In this document: positions 1 to 7,171 of the stretch, piece after piece
Position numbering within the stretch: position 1 is the stretch's first letter
Layout of the letters: each line of letters starts with the position of its first letter
NCBI GenBank assembly: GCA_963815495.1
Contig: CAWFGW010000028.1
Coordinates: forward strand, 412,566-476,565
From: CAWFGW01 sp963815495
Lineage (GTDB): Bacteria; Bacteroidota; Bacteroidia; Cytophagales; JAAEPT01
DNA: 64,000 bases
Direction of reading: 5' to 3'
The notes under the pieces: model-generated
Database searches by the model: none
Told to the model about the DNA's origin: nothing
What the model saw: only the letters and a program-made list of their open reading frames with translations
Made by a program: the position numbers and the translations under genes

Positions 1-1020
1 TTAAACGCCTTTGAAGAAAACCTGGAAGGGGGAAGTCAAATCGCTCAACGCTTTAATGAACAGTTAACCTATTTAGCTTCTTCTATTTCAGAATCAACTG
101 ATTATAAATTGTTGGATTCGTTGATTTCGGAGACAGCTAAATTTCAAAAACAGTTGAAAACCACTCTCGCTAACGGGCGTGACCGCTTGTTGGAAATGAA
201 TTCATTCCGTCCACAAGTAGCGGATAAACTGGTCAAACAAATTCAGTCAGAAGATGCCGATGCCCGTCTGGAGCTTTACATGACCAAAGTGTTTGAACAG
301 TTTGGCATTGAACTGGAAGATTTGGCTCCCCGTACCTATTTCTTACGTCCAGCACAAACCAACCGTGAAGCATTTCCCCATATTCCTGAAGAAGGTATTT
401 CCATTACTTTTGATCGGAAAAAAGCGTTGAGTCGTGAAGACATCACCTTTATCAGCTGGGATCATCCGATGGTCACTGGCGCGTTGGATATGGTGCTGAG
501 TAATGGCACAGGAGCGACTAGTTACGCGGTACTTCGAAGTTCAGAGAGTTCTGCCATTCTTTTGGAAGTCTATTTTGTATTAGAAACCGCGGGCGGACAA
601 GGTACTCAGGTCGACCGTTTTTTGCCTCGCACCCCTTTACGTATCGTAGTCGATCACTCGGGTGATGATGTGACGGAAGATTACTCCGTAGAATACTTTG
701 ATCAGCAACTGCGCCCAGGGCAACTGGATGACCTGTTAGATAATGAAACGTTGGTGGATACAATAATCCCGAACATGTTAGCAGCAGCCACCGATGTCGC
801 AGAAGTGTTAGGGGGTACAGAAATCGCTAACGGCTTAGAGCAGATGAATGCAACGATGGGGCATGAAATTGAACGGCTAATAGCGTTGCATAAGAAAAAC
901 AAAAGCATCCGTTTAGATGAAATTAAAGTAGCACTTGAAGAACAAAAGACGCTGATGGCATTGATTCAAAATGCGCGCATCCGTATGGATGCGCTACAAC
1001 TGATTCGGGAAGGGAGTTAA
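1..1020 (+). CDS. rapA: RNA polymerase-associated helicase RapA (HepA), C-terminal part
   Basis: The reading frame is open from the first base and ends with TAA at 1018-1020, so only about the last 339 codons are in the window; the SWI2/SNF2 ATPase motor lies to the left. The visible part resembles the RapA C-terminal domain: a stretch beginning DHPMVTGALDMVLSN, then FLPRTPLRI, and a helical C-terminus ending RMDALQLIREGS, which matches the end of E. coli RapA (RLDALRLI). RapA binds RNA polymerase and helps recycle it after termination. It is best known from gammaproteobacteria, so a copy in a Bacteroidota-like genome is unusual. The gene looks richer in G+C than most neighbours, which fits transfer, but this is inference. 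A TTG at 109 is an internal codon, not a start. Confidence 0.82.
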   Translation, partial: LNAFEENLEGGSQIAQRFNEQLTYLASSISESTDYKLLDSLISETAKFQKQLKTTLANGRDRLLEMNSFRPQVADKLVKQIQSEDADARLELYMTKVFEQFGIELEDLAPRTYFLRPAQTNREAFPHIPEEGISITFDRKKALSREDITFISWDHPMVTGALDMVLSNGTGATSYAVLRSSESSAILLEVYFVLETAGGQGTQVDRFLPRTPLRIVVDHSGDDVTEDYSVEYFDQQLRPGQLDDLLDNETLVDTIIPNMLAAATDVAEVLGGTEIANGLEQMNATMGHEIERLIALHKKNKSIRLDEIKVALEEQKTLMALIQNARIRMDALQLIREGS

Positions 1021-1104
1021 CTATGTTGGTAAATTAATTAGGGCTTACTGAAAAAGTCAAAGAATGTGTTAATGCTTAATTTTGAGTGTAATGGTAATAT
1101 CCAT

Positions 1105-1310
1105 TTTATCTTACTTTTTCCTTAGATGAAAAAGTAACAAAAAATCAAGGCTTCATAAAAAACACTAAAATTGACTGAATTTAGCTGAAACAAAACAAAC
1201 TCGCCACTATCTTCTTTGCTTTACAACATGATTTTCAATCTGGCTCAAACAGTGTTTTGTTTTTAACCGCTAAATTCAGTCAATTTCTTAACGTGTTTTT
1301 TAAAATGCCA
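1105..1310. repeat. Palindromic intergenic repeat element
   Basis: The 478-base gap between rapA and pirin holds no gene but has strong dyad structure. A 10-bp perfect hairpin (1111-1120 with 1128-1137, loop of 7) is followed by a longer inverted repeat: 1169-1185 pairs perfectly with 1269-1285 (17 bp), and both arms continue imperfectly inward (runs of AAACAAAACA and TGTTTTGTTT) and outward. From memory, similar hairpins beside convergent genes are common in Bacteroidota genomes, so this is probably a dispersed repeat, not a unique regulatory site. The rest of the gap (1311-1498) is AT-rich with nothing recognisable. Confidence 0.6.
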
Positions 1311-1498
1311 ATGCAAGGGTTTATGCTCGTTTTCTACAAAACATGTGCAGTTAAATAGAACGATTTGTGATTATGTTTTTGAATTTCAATATGTTGATTG
1401 TTTTCAGTATCCCCTAATTATTGAATAAAACTAGTATAAAACACTGGTTTTTAATCATTTAAAACTAATCAGTTATTAGATGTTTTTCGAAAAAGAGT

Positions 1499-2512
1499 TT
1501 ATTTAATTTCTTCCTTGCCATTACTATGTAAAGCAAAGCGACCTTTGTTTTTCGCGTGTGCTACTTCGGTCTCTGGCCACGGCCAACCACCAAATTGGGT
1601 ATTGCCATAGTCACGCATCACCTCATGGATTTCTTCTGGTGTATTGGCTACAAACGGACCGTGTTGCACTACAGGCTCTCCAATAGGTTTACCTTCCAGT
1701 ATTAATAAATACGCTTCACCTTCACCATTAATCAGTGTCAGATCCACATCGGGTCGTGCCTCGATATATCGGTTTGATGGGATTTGTTTTCCCTCAATTT
1801 CGAGACTGGTGCCTTTGTAAAAGAATAGAGAGCGATGGGCTTGAGAAACGGTCTTTGGTAAGGTCCAAGTGGCATGTGGCTCCATTTTTATGGTAAATAC
1901 ACTCACCGCATTGGTTGGATCAGCAGCCCATGAATCGGGTGTTGGAGATAATGCCACGGTGTTATTAAGCTTTCCAGCAATGACTTGAATCGTGGTGGTT
2001 CTTTTGGATTCATCCACATGGCTGACCACTGGTATATCTTCTCTCCAAAGCATTTTAAAATGTGGCTCCACTTTTTTAGACGCTTTTGGCAGGTTGAGCC
2101 AAAGTTGAAAAATCTCTAATTTGTTTTCCTTATCCTCATGCAACAATGGAAACATCTCCGAGTGCTGAACACCTTTACCCGCAGTCATCCATTGTACATC
2201 ACCTCCCATAAAGCGTCCAGCAGCTCCCATGGAGTCGGTATGATCTACCGCACCTTCTACATTAATTGTGATGGTTTCAAAGCCATAGTGGGGGTGATAG
2301 GGGAAGCCAGGGATGCTGGTACCATGGTACATTCTCCAGGGAGCATTTGGTGAGAAATCTTGTCCAATGTTTTTACCTTTCAGCAATGCAGGAGAAACAC
2401 TCATCGTAGGCGTGCCTTTGGGGTAGGTCTCTTTGTGGTACACACAAAAGATAAAAGGGTCCTGCGTCTGCCAGGGAAAACTGAGTGGTTCAATGTTGAG
2501 AAGGTTTTTCAT
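1499..2512 (-). CDS. Pirin family protein (bicupin)
   Basis: This 337-aa protein has the two-cupin layout of pirins. The N-terminal cupin contains the metal-ligand pattern FPYHPHYGFETIT (HxH) and, about 45 residues on, KGVQHSEMF (HxE), which together normally bind one Fe. A weaker C-terminal cupin follows, near ILEGKPIGEPVVQHGPFV and the family-typical NTPEEIHEVMRDY. Family roles range from transcriptional cofactor to quercetinase-like dioxygenase, so the substrate is unknown. It is longer than the roughly 230-300 aa typical of pirins, mainly through the N-terminal segment (MKNLLNIEPLSFPW) and a long tail. It stands alone, with a hypothetical gene upstream on the same strand 60 bp away. The family call is secure; the function is not. 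Confidence 0.85.
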   Translation of the reverse strand: MKNLLNIEPLSFPWQTQDPFIFCVYHKETYPKGTPTMSVSPALLKGKNIGQDFSPNAPWRMYHGTSIPGFPYHPHYGFETITINVEGAVDHTDSMGAAGRFMGGDVQWMTAGKGVQHSEMFPLLHEDKENKLEIFQLWLNLPKASKKVEPHFKMLWREDIPVVSHVDESKRTTTIQVIAGKLNNTVALSPTPDSWAADPTNAVSVFTIKMEPHATWTLPKTVSQAHRSLFFYKGTSLEIEGKQIPSNRYIEARPDVDLTLINGEGEAYLLILEGKPIGEPVVQHGPFVANTPEEIHEVMRDYGNTQFGGWPWPETEVAHAKNKGRFALHSNGKEEIK

Positions 2513-2571
2513 GCTAATGAATCAGTTATATTTTATTCAGGGAGTGTCCGCAGTAACTTTGATTAAGTGGT

Positions 2572-3429
2572 TTAGTTATTTTCTCTTTTATCTTGAAAAA
2601 ATTTTGCTTGTTTAGCGTTAAACTCACCAACATCAGTATTAACTTCCTCAAGCAAAGTTTCATTAGTCTTAGAAGAAATCGATCCTTCAAGATATTTAGT
2701 TGCATCGGTTATGACATCAATTTCTAGACATGGACTTGAACCTTCTCCATAACATACTTTTACAGGTTTATCAGAAATAGGCACTTTAAACTCTTTGATT
2801 GAGTTAGGAATTAGTACAAAGGTGGTGCTGTCATTTATAAATACAGAGAGTGGGTCACTTTTTTGTTTTTTGTCTCTTCTATAAATAATTATTTTTGCTT
2901 GTATCGCTTCAATAGGTAAGTCGCTAACTATTTGATCAGAACTAAATGTTCCATTGTTTAAATTGATATTGTAATACACTTTTTTTTTCTTAGCGTTATC
3001 AACAGCAATAGCAGCATAAATCCCACCTCCGATAGCACCACCTAAAACACCAGCTGCTATAGCACCTGAATTATCTATTTCCTTATAAGCATAAAAACCG
3101 ACTTCAGTACTGTCTAGTTCTACTTTAAAGAACTCCCATTGATGAAAAACATATACATTTTGACCATCGCAAAACCCCCATGCTCTTTTAACTTTTCGGT
3201 TATTTTCCGCATATCTTGGAACCAGTGATGAAGTACCCTCCCAATTTTCTTGAGTTCTAGGTATACTTTCTACATAAAAGGAGTCTGTATTAGTTGGGCT
3301 ATTGAGTCTAAATTCTTCAAAGGTCTCGTCAATCCCTCTTTTATATGGTTCATCTAAAATTGGGATTTGTGCAAGGGATATTTTTGCCATGAAAGAAAAA
3401 AGTAATAGGATAAAAGCTGTTTTTTGCAT
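2572..3429 (-). CDS. Hypothetical secreted protein with glycine-rich hydrophobic segment
   Basis: A 285-aa protein I do not recognise. The N-terminus (MQKTAFILLLFSFMAKISLAQ) is a good Sec signal peptide with likely cleavage at LAQ. Around residues 120-142 lies a glycine/alanine-rich hydrophobic stretch (GAIAAGVLGGAIGGGIYAA) that looks like a membrane-inserting glycine-zipper helix. The rest is soluble and rich in beta-type residues. Two cysteines near the C-terminus (VCYGEGSSPC) could form a disulfide in the periplasm. It lies upstream of pirin on the same strand but with a 60-bp gap, so co-transcription is possible but unproven. No function is proposed. Confidence 0.6.
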   Translation of the reverse strand: MQKTAFILLLFSFMAKISLAQIPILDEPYKRGIDETFEEFRLNSPTNTDSFYVESIPRTQENWEGTSSLVPRYAENNRKVKRAWGFCDGQNVYVFHQWEFFKVELDSTEVGFYAYKEIDNSGAIAAGVLGGAIGGGIYAAIAVDNAKKKKVYYNINLNNGTFSSDQIVSDLPIEAIQAKIIIYRRDKKQKSDPLSVFINDSTTFVLIPNSIKEFKVPISDKPVKVCYGEGSSPCLEIDVITDATKYLEGSISSKTNETLLEEVNTDVGEFNAKQAKFFQDKRENN

Positions 3430-3729
3430 ACTGAATAGTCGTTTAGTTATTGTTAACTATGGATGGAAAGTCAGTTTGAGTTTTTTGGTTATTTGAATTT
3501 ATTAAAAAATAATGATTTCTGTGAGTTTGATTATTCATTCATGTAATATGGTGAGATCTCATTCATTAAATTGATGTGTTTATTAATTAAGCGAAGGTGT
3601 GCTGAGTTTCAAAACCTTCTACAATAAGGGATTTGATTAATATTTCAGCGAAATAGGAGATTTTTGAATTGGAAACGTCCGATGGTAAAACTAAAATGTA
3701 TGTATATTAGACTTTATTATTAAAATATC
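3430..3729. other. Intergenic region, no gene seen
   Basis: This 300-base stretch separates two divergent genes (hypothetical on the minus strand, lipoprotein on the plus strand) and must carry promoters for both. It is AT-rich. I see no convincing TTG/TAnnTTTG promoter pair, hairpin or small gene. Confidence 0.5.
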
Positions 3730-4188
3730 ATGTTAAAAAGGTGTAGTTGGTTTGTGCTTCTAATTTCATGCGCTTGTGTGAAACAATCACAGCAAATGCC
3801 TGAAAGAAGTCCTAACCAAAATCAAGCAAGTGGTTTTTATTCATTCATTTTTGACTTTAAATCCATAGATACATTAGGAGCTTTTCAAATTACTTTAGCG
3901 GATGCAACTTTACATTCAGGAGTCCCATTAAAAAAAAGCAATAATCATATTGAGTTAGAAGAAGCACGATTGAAAGCCTATTTCATAGCGAAGAATCAAC
4001 TGGTTGATTCGGTTTTTTTTGAAAACCCGTTACTTTACAGGTTTGAAGTGTATAAAGATGAAAAATTTGAAACCGGGGTTATTCAAAAAGAGGCTTCATC
4101 CATTATGCTTCGCGTAAATCAAACAGCTATAGATGAAATTCAAATTGTAAAAGCAGATTCCGTTTTATTTTTATTTAAAGTGCCATAA
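3730..4188 (+). CDS. Small putative lipoprotein paired with M64 peptidase
   Basis: A 152-aa protein starting MLKRCSWFVLLISCACVKQ. The hydrophobic segment ending LISC looks like a lipobox, so it is probably a lipoprotein anchored at Cys14. The mature part is soluble and beta-rich, with a domain of about 100 residues. The stop codon is one base before the start of the M64 peptidase, so the two are almost certainly co-transcribed. Some M64 peptidases carry a separate N-terminal beta domain (M64_N); this protein could be a free-standing counterpart or a chaperone/inhibitor, but I cannot show homology. It is not recognised otherwise. Confidence 0.6.
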   Translation: MLKRCSWFVLLISCACVKQSQQMPERSPNQNQASGFYSFIFDFKSIDTLGAFQITLADATLHSGVPLKKSNNHIELEEARLKAYFIAKNQLVDSVFFENPLLYRFEVYKDEKFETGVIQKEASSIMLRVNQTAIDEIQIVKADSVLFLFKVP

Positions 4189-4189
4189 C

Positions 4190-5533
4190 ATGAAAAAAGT
4201 ACTACTATTAATTTGGGTATGTTCGTTTTTGAATTCGTTTTCACAATCATTCCCTGTAGAAGATATTTACGTCACCGGACCCGATTCCAACCGTATCGTA
4301 TTCGTGTTCTTGGGCGATGGTTACCTCGCGTCTCAACAAGACAAATACATCAGCGATGTCAATAATATGGTAGATGAACTGTTCAATAAATCTCCTTTTT
4401 TAGAATATAAAAACTTCTTTAATGTCTATGCAGTAAAAGTGCCTTCCAATGTTGAAGGAGCCGCTACCACCCCCTCAAATTTAATTGATAATTATTTTGG
4501 GAGCGCATTTGGTGTAGGCGGAATCACTCGTTTATTGGTACCTCAAAAATCATCGAAGGTATATCAGGTACTTAATGCTAGTTTTCCGAACTACGACCAA
4601 ATTTTGATGATGGTTAATTCCAGTACCTATGGTGGTTCGGGTGGAACCATCGCAACGATGTCTACGAATTCACAATCAGGCGAAATTGGTATTCATGAAA
4701 TAGGGCATTCCTTTGCTAACCTTGCCGATGAGTATTATTTCAGAGTGCAAGAACGTCCCAACCAGACCAGTGAATCAGATCCTACTAAAGTTAAATGGGC
4801 ATCTTGGATTAATATGAATAGTGTTGGCGTATATCCTCATGCAGAAAATACAACGCAATACCGACCACACCAAAACTGTGAAATGCGGTATTTAAATAGA
4901 AAATTCTGTTGGGTGTGCCGCGAAGCCTTTGTTGATAAATTTTACACCTTAATTTCTTCCATCGACCAGTATACACCAGCATCAACACATGTGAATGTGT
5001 CTCAGGAAAGTGTGTTTAGTGTTGAGGTAGTTGAACCTGATCCGAATACCTTAAAAATCAAGTGGATCTTAAACGGGGAAGAATTAGCATCGGATGTGAA
5101 GTCAGTAGATTTAGGTAACCAAAGATTAGACTTCAATAATACTTTGATTGTAAATGTATTGGACACCACCTCTTTTACTCATAAAACAAATCACGTTACA
5201 CAGAATACAAAAACCGTAGTTTGGTCAATTGCTAATGATGTTACAGGTACCAGCATTTCAACGATAGAATCGTACTCGAGTAGGTTATCGGTGTACCCGA
5301 ACCCTGCACGTGAAAAGATTCAGATTCAATTGGATACCGATTTTAAAGGAGCAGCAACGTGGGAGTTATGGACTACCGCTGGCAGAAAGATAGATGAGGG
5401 GTTGCTTAACGCCAATTCAAACGATTCCGCAAAGGTTATTTTCTCAGATTACGAAGAGCTTCCTTCGGGAGTGTATTTTGTAAAAGTAAATTTGGGAACG
5501 AACGTGCTTACGCGTAAGGTAGTGGTGGAGTAG
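4190..5533 (+). CDS. Peptidase M64 family metalloprotease with T9SS sorting domain
   Basis: A 447-aa secreted zinc protease. The signal peptide (MKKVLLLIWVCSFLNSFSQS) occupies residues 1-19. The M64 (IgA-peptidase-like) domain follows: VFVFLGDGYLASQQDKY near residue 37, FFNVYAVKVPS near 76, and the zinc site IHEIGHSFANLADEYY with HEIGH at 169-173 and the downstream Asp-Glu at 180-181. A cysteine cluster (NCEMRYLNRKFCWVC, about residues 229-243) is also typical. The C-terminus carries a T9SS type A sorting domain starting near SVYPNPAREKIQIQL and ending GVYFVKV...TRKVVVE, so the enzyme should cross the outer membrane and be attached or released by T9SS. It follows the small lipoprotein gene with a one-base gap. 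The substrate is unknown. Confidence 0.88.
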   Translation: MKKVLLLIWVCSFLNSFSQSFPVEDIYVTGPDSNRIVFVFLGDGYLASQQDKYISDVNNMVDELFNKSPFLEYKNFFNVYAVKVPSNVEGAATTPSNLIDNYFGSAFGVGGITRLLVPQKSSKVYQVLNASFPNYDQILMMVNSSTYGGSGGTIATMSTNSQSGEIGIHEIGHSFANLADEYYFRVQERPNQTSESDPTKVKWASWINMNSVGVYPHAENTTQYRPHQNCEMRYLNRKFCWVCREAFVDKFYTLISSIDQYTPASTHVNVSQESVFSVEVVEPDPNTLKIKWILNGEELASDVKSVDLGNQRLDFNNTLIVNVLDTTSFTHKTNHVTQNTKTVVWSIANDVTGTSISTIESYSSRLSVYPNPAREKIQIQLDTDFKGAATWELWTTAGRKIDEGLLNANSNDSAKVIFSDYEELPSGVYFVKVNLGTNVLTRKVVVE

Positions 5534-5544
5534 TTTCGAGGGAT

Positions 5545-5566
5545 AGTCCAAGCGTCTGCTTGGACT
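5545..5566. terminator. Hairpin after the M64 gene
   Basis: A perfect 9-bp stem (AGTCCAAGC with GCTTGGACT) and 4-base loop GTCT, 12 bases after the M64 stop. The downstream side is only moderately T-rich (TATTAG), so it may be a terminator or a dispersed palindrome between two convergent genes. Confidence 0.5.
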
Positions 5567-5611
5567 TATTAGCATACTAGATTGCTTGTGCGATTGAATT
5601 AAAAACTCACA

Positions 5612-6097
5612 TCATTTTTTCTTTAATGAAATTTCAATTTGAACACCATAGCCAGTTTCAGTAGGGGACTGCACTAACGTTGCTTCAGTGGCATTTATTT
5701 CAGAGTTTTTAGTTGCATCTCCAAAGGTAACATCAAATAAAAATTCGTTTTCAATCGACAGGGTAAATTGATTTGTTCGTACAAAGCCGTCATTGACTTT
5801 GGATACCTCAAGGCTCCAGGGGCTATTTCCAGAATAGGTAGAATCGTTTCTAACAAAGTTATAATCAACTTTACTTTCCATGAAATGAAATGTACCCAAT
5901 TGACCTTCTTCGTGGATTGTTTCATCAGGAATAAAACCATTTTCTAAAAATTCGCCATAGATGGAATTGATGGCCACCACGTTCCATTCACCTTCCAGCG
6001 AATTGACCGCTTGTTTTTCATCTTTTTCACAACTGGTGATGGCAAAAAACGAAAAAGCGAAGAAGAGCAGGTGAGCTGTTTTTGGGATGGTTTTCAT
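5612..6097 (-). CDS. Lipocalin-like lipoprotein
   Basis: A 161-aa protein with a lipoprotein signal (MKTIPKTAHLLFFAFSFFAITSCEKDE; lipobox ITSC, acylated Cys23). The mature start LEGEWNVVAINSIYGEF is the usual opening of small lipocalin-like domains in Bacteroidota lipoproteins (a GxW-type first strand), followed by alternating beta strands. These proteins are normally anchored in the outer membrane, and their ligands are mostly unknown. It is convergent with the M64 protease gene and stands alone. The lipoprotein call is firm; the lipocalin fold is inferred from the W motif and length. Confidence 0.65.
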   Translation of the reverse strand: MKTIPKTAHLLFFAFSFFAITSCEKDEKQAVNSLEGEWNVVAINSIYGEFLENGFIPDETIHEEGQLGTFHFMESKVDYNFVRNDSTYSGNSPWSLEVSKVNDGFVRTNQFTLSIENEFLFDVTFGDATKNSEINATEATLVQSPTETGYGVQIEISLKKK

Positions 6098-6407
6098 TCG
6101 CTTTTTGGGTATTGGGTGATTGTGAAAGACGAGGGGGGTGTGCTATATATCTACTACTTTAATTCAAGCATCTCCTATAACAACGTAATGTGTGGAGTAA
6201 GGCACAAGTGGACACTTGCGCCATGGGTTCGCTCAATATTAATTGATTCTGGTTTTTTTAAGTTTGTAATATTGTTTTTCCATTGTTCAAGACGACACAG
6301 AAGTACCTACTAGAATTGAATACAAGTCATAGCTCGTACATCTTTTATATTTACAATCACAATGTAACTAAAAAATTCATCAAAAAGCCGTTAAAAACTA
6401 AACCCTT
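6098..6407. other. Intergenic region with one hairpin
   Basis: No gene is evident here. A near-perfect palindrome lies at 6201-6222 (GGCACAAGTG against CACTTGCGCC, one mismatch, 2-base loop), of the kind often dispersed between Bacteroidota genes. Plus-strand codons can be read through this area but look non-coding, and they overlap the lipoprotein start on the other strand. Confidence 0.4.
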
Positions 6408-6489
6408 TGTCAGTATTTGGATTCATTAGATTAAAGGATTGTGGGATTTTTTCATTCAATCATCCCCCAATCCAAAAAATCCTGATCCA
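6408..6489. repeat. Left flank of the GxxExxY unit, direct repeat copy A
   Basis: This stretch matches 7062-7166 in the same orientation. Both begin TGTCAGTA, share TTAGATT(T)AAGGATT and GGATTT, and end with CCCCCAATCCAAAAAATCC followed by GATCCA. The GGATT and AATCC motifs also make each copy imperfectly self-complementary. The two copies bracket the broken GxxExxY gene, suggesting the whole segment arrived or is maintained as a unit. Confidence 0.65.
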
Positions 6490-6542
6490 CACTATTTGCT
6501 CTTGATGATTATTTTACGCAACATCATCATTTACCTAATAAA

Positions 6543-6996
6543 TCAAGTTTTCGGATAGTTGGTTGTCGTAGGTATCGTATTGGGCATTTTGTTTTTCGGG
6601 TGTCTTAGTCGTTTTACCTCTAAGCTTTTTGTACCAAAATTTATCAGTAAACCTTTGTCTAGTTTATAAGCAACTAGGTAATTCAGCCCTTGAGCTAAGT
6701 GCACGTCTTCTGTTTTTGTGACTGCCTTGAGTTCGACCATTACTTCATTTTCTACTAAAAAATCTACCCGTCTGGTTCCAACATGTACATCTTCGTAATA
6801 AATCTGCATTTCTAACTCTCTGGCGAAACCTAGTCCGGCTTTTTCCATCGCAATGGCTAAACAGCGTTGGTAAATCACCTCTTGAAAACCATTACCCAAA
6901 GTCGCATGCACATGCATGGCACAGCCATGATTTTATAAGTAAGTCACAGCCTATGATTTTATAAGTAAGATCGTCTTCAATTTTTTCCTTTTCCAT
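6543..6996 (-). pseudogene. GxxExxY protein gene, frameshifted by a tandem duplication
   Basis: The downstream frame (from 6917) gives 124 aa with the family signature GNGFQEVIYQRCL (G-x-x-E-x-x-Y), then RRVDFLVENEVMVELKAV, the acidic/ELK core of a PD-(D/E)XK-like fold, and QGLNYLVAYKLDKGLLINFG. The expected first 18 residues (MEKEKIEDDLTYKIIGCA) are encoded from an ATG at 6996, but a tandem repeat of about 25 bp at 6920-6969 shifts the frame before the core. Removing one repeat unit (25 bp) joins the two parts exactly in frame. As it stands, the product must start at an internal ATG near 6917 and lose its N-terminal helix, so I call it a likely pseudogene. Family function is unclear; nuclease activity is suspected from the fold. 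Confidence 0.75.
6920..6969. repeat. 25-bp tandem duplication inside the GxxExxY gene
   Basis: Copy 1 (6920-6943, 24 bases) and copy 2 (6945-6969, 25 bases) differ by a single T and are separated by one base. The net added length of 25 bases is not a multiple of three, so it causes the frameshift described for the gene. Slipped-strand deletion of one unit would restore the frame. Confidence 0.8.
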
Positions 6997-7061
6997 ATTT
7001 TAAAAATCTTAATGTTAAAAAATATCATCTAAAAGAACAGCAGAAAGATATCAATTCAAAA

Positions 7062-7166
7062 TGTCAGTAGTTGAATTTATTAGATTTAAGGATTATAGGA
7101 TTTAATTAATTCGTCTTCAATTTTTTAAATCCATGAATCCCCCAATCCAAAAAATCCCGATCCAGA
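7062..7166. repeat. Right flank of the GxxExxY unit, direct repeat copy B
   Basis: Direct-repeat partner of 6408-6489, but longer by an internal insert. The insert contains TCGTCTTCAATTTTTT, which also occurs at 6971-6986 as the complement of the start of the GxxExxY gene (codons KIEDD). This suggests the flank contains a scrap of another gene copy. The repeat ends six bases before the end of hrpB. Confidence 0.6.
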
Positions 7167-7171
7167 CATCG

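Noticed and set aside
6011..6313. Plus-strand frame of 100 codons in the gap before the GxxExxY unit
   Set aside because: It overlaps the lipoprotein start on the other strand, has an odd composition and crosses a palindrome; it is probably non-coding.
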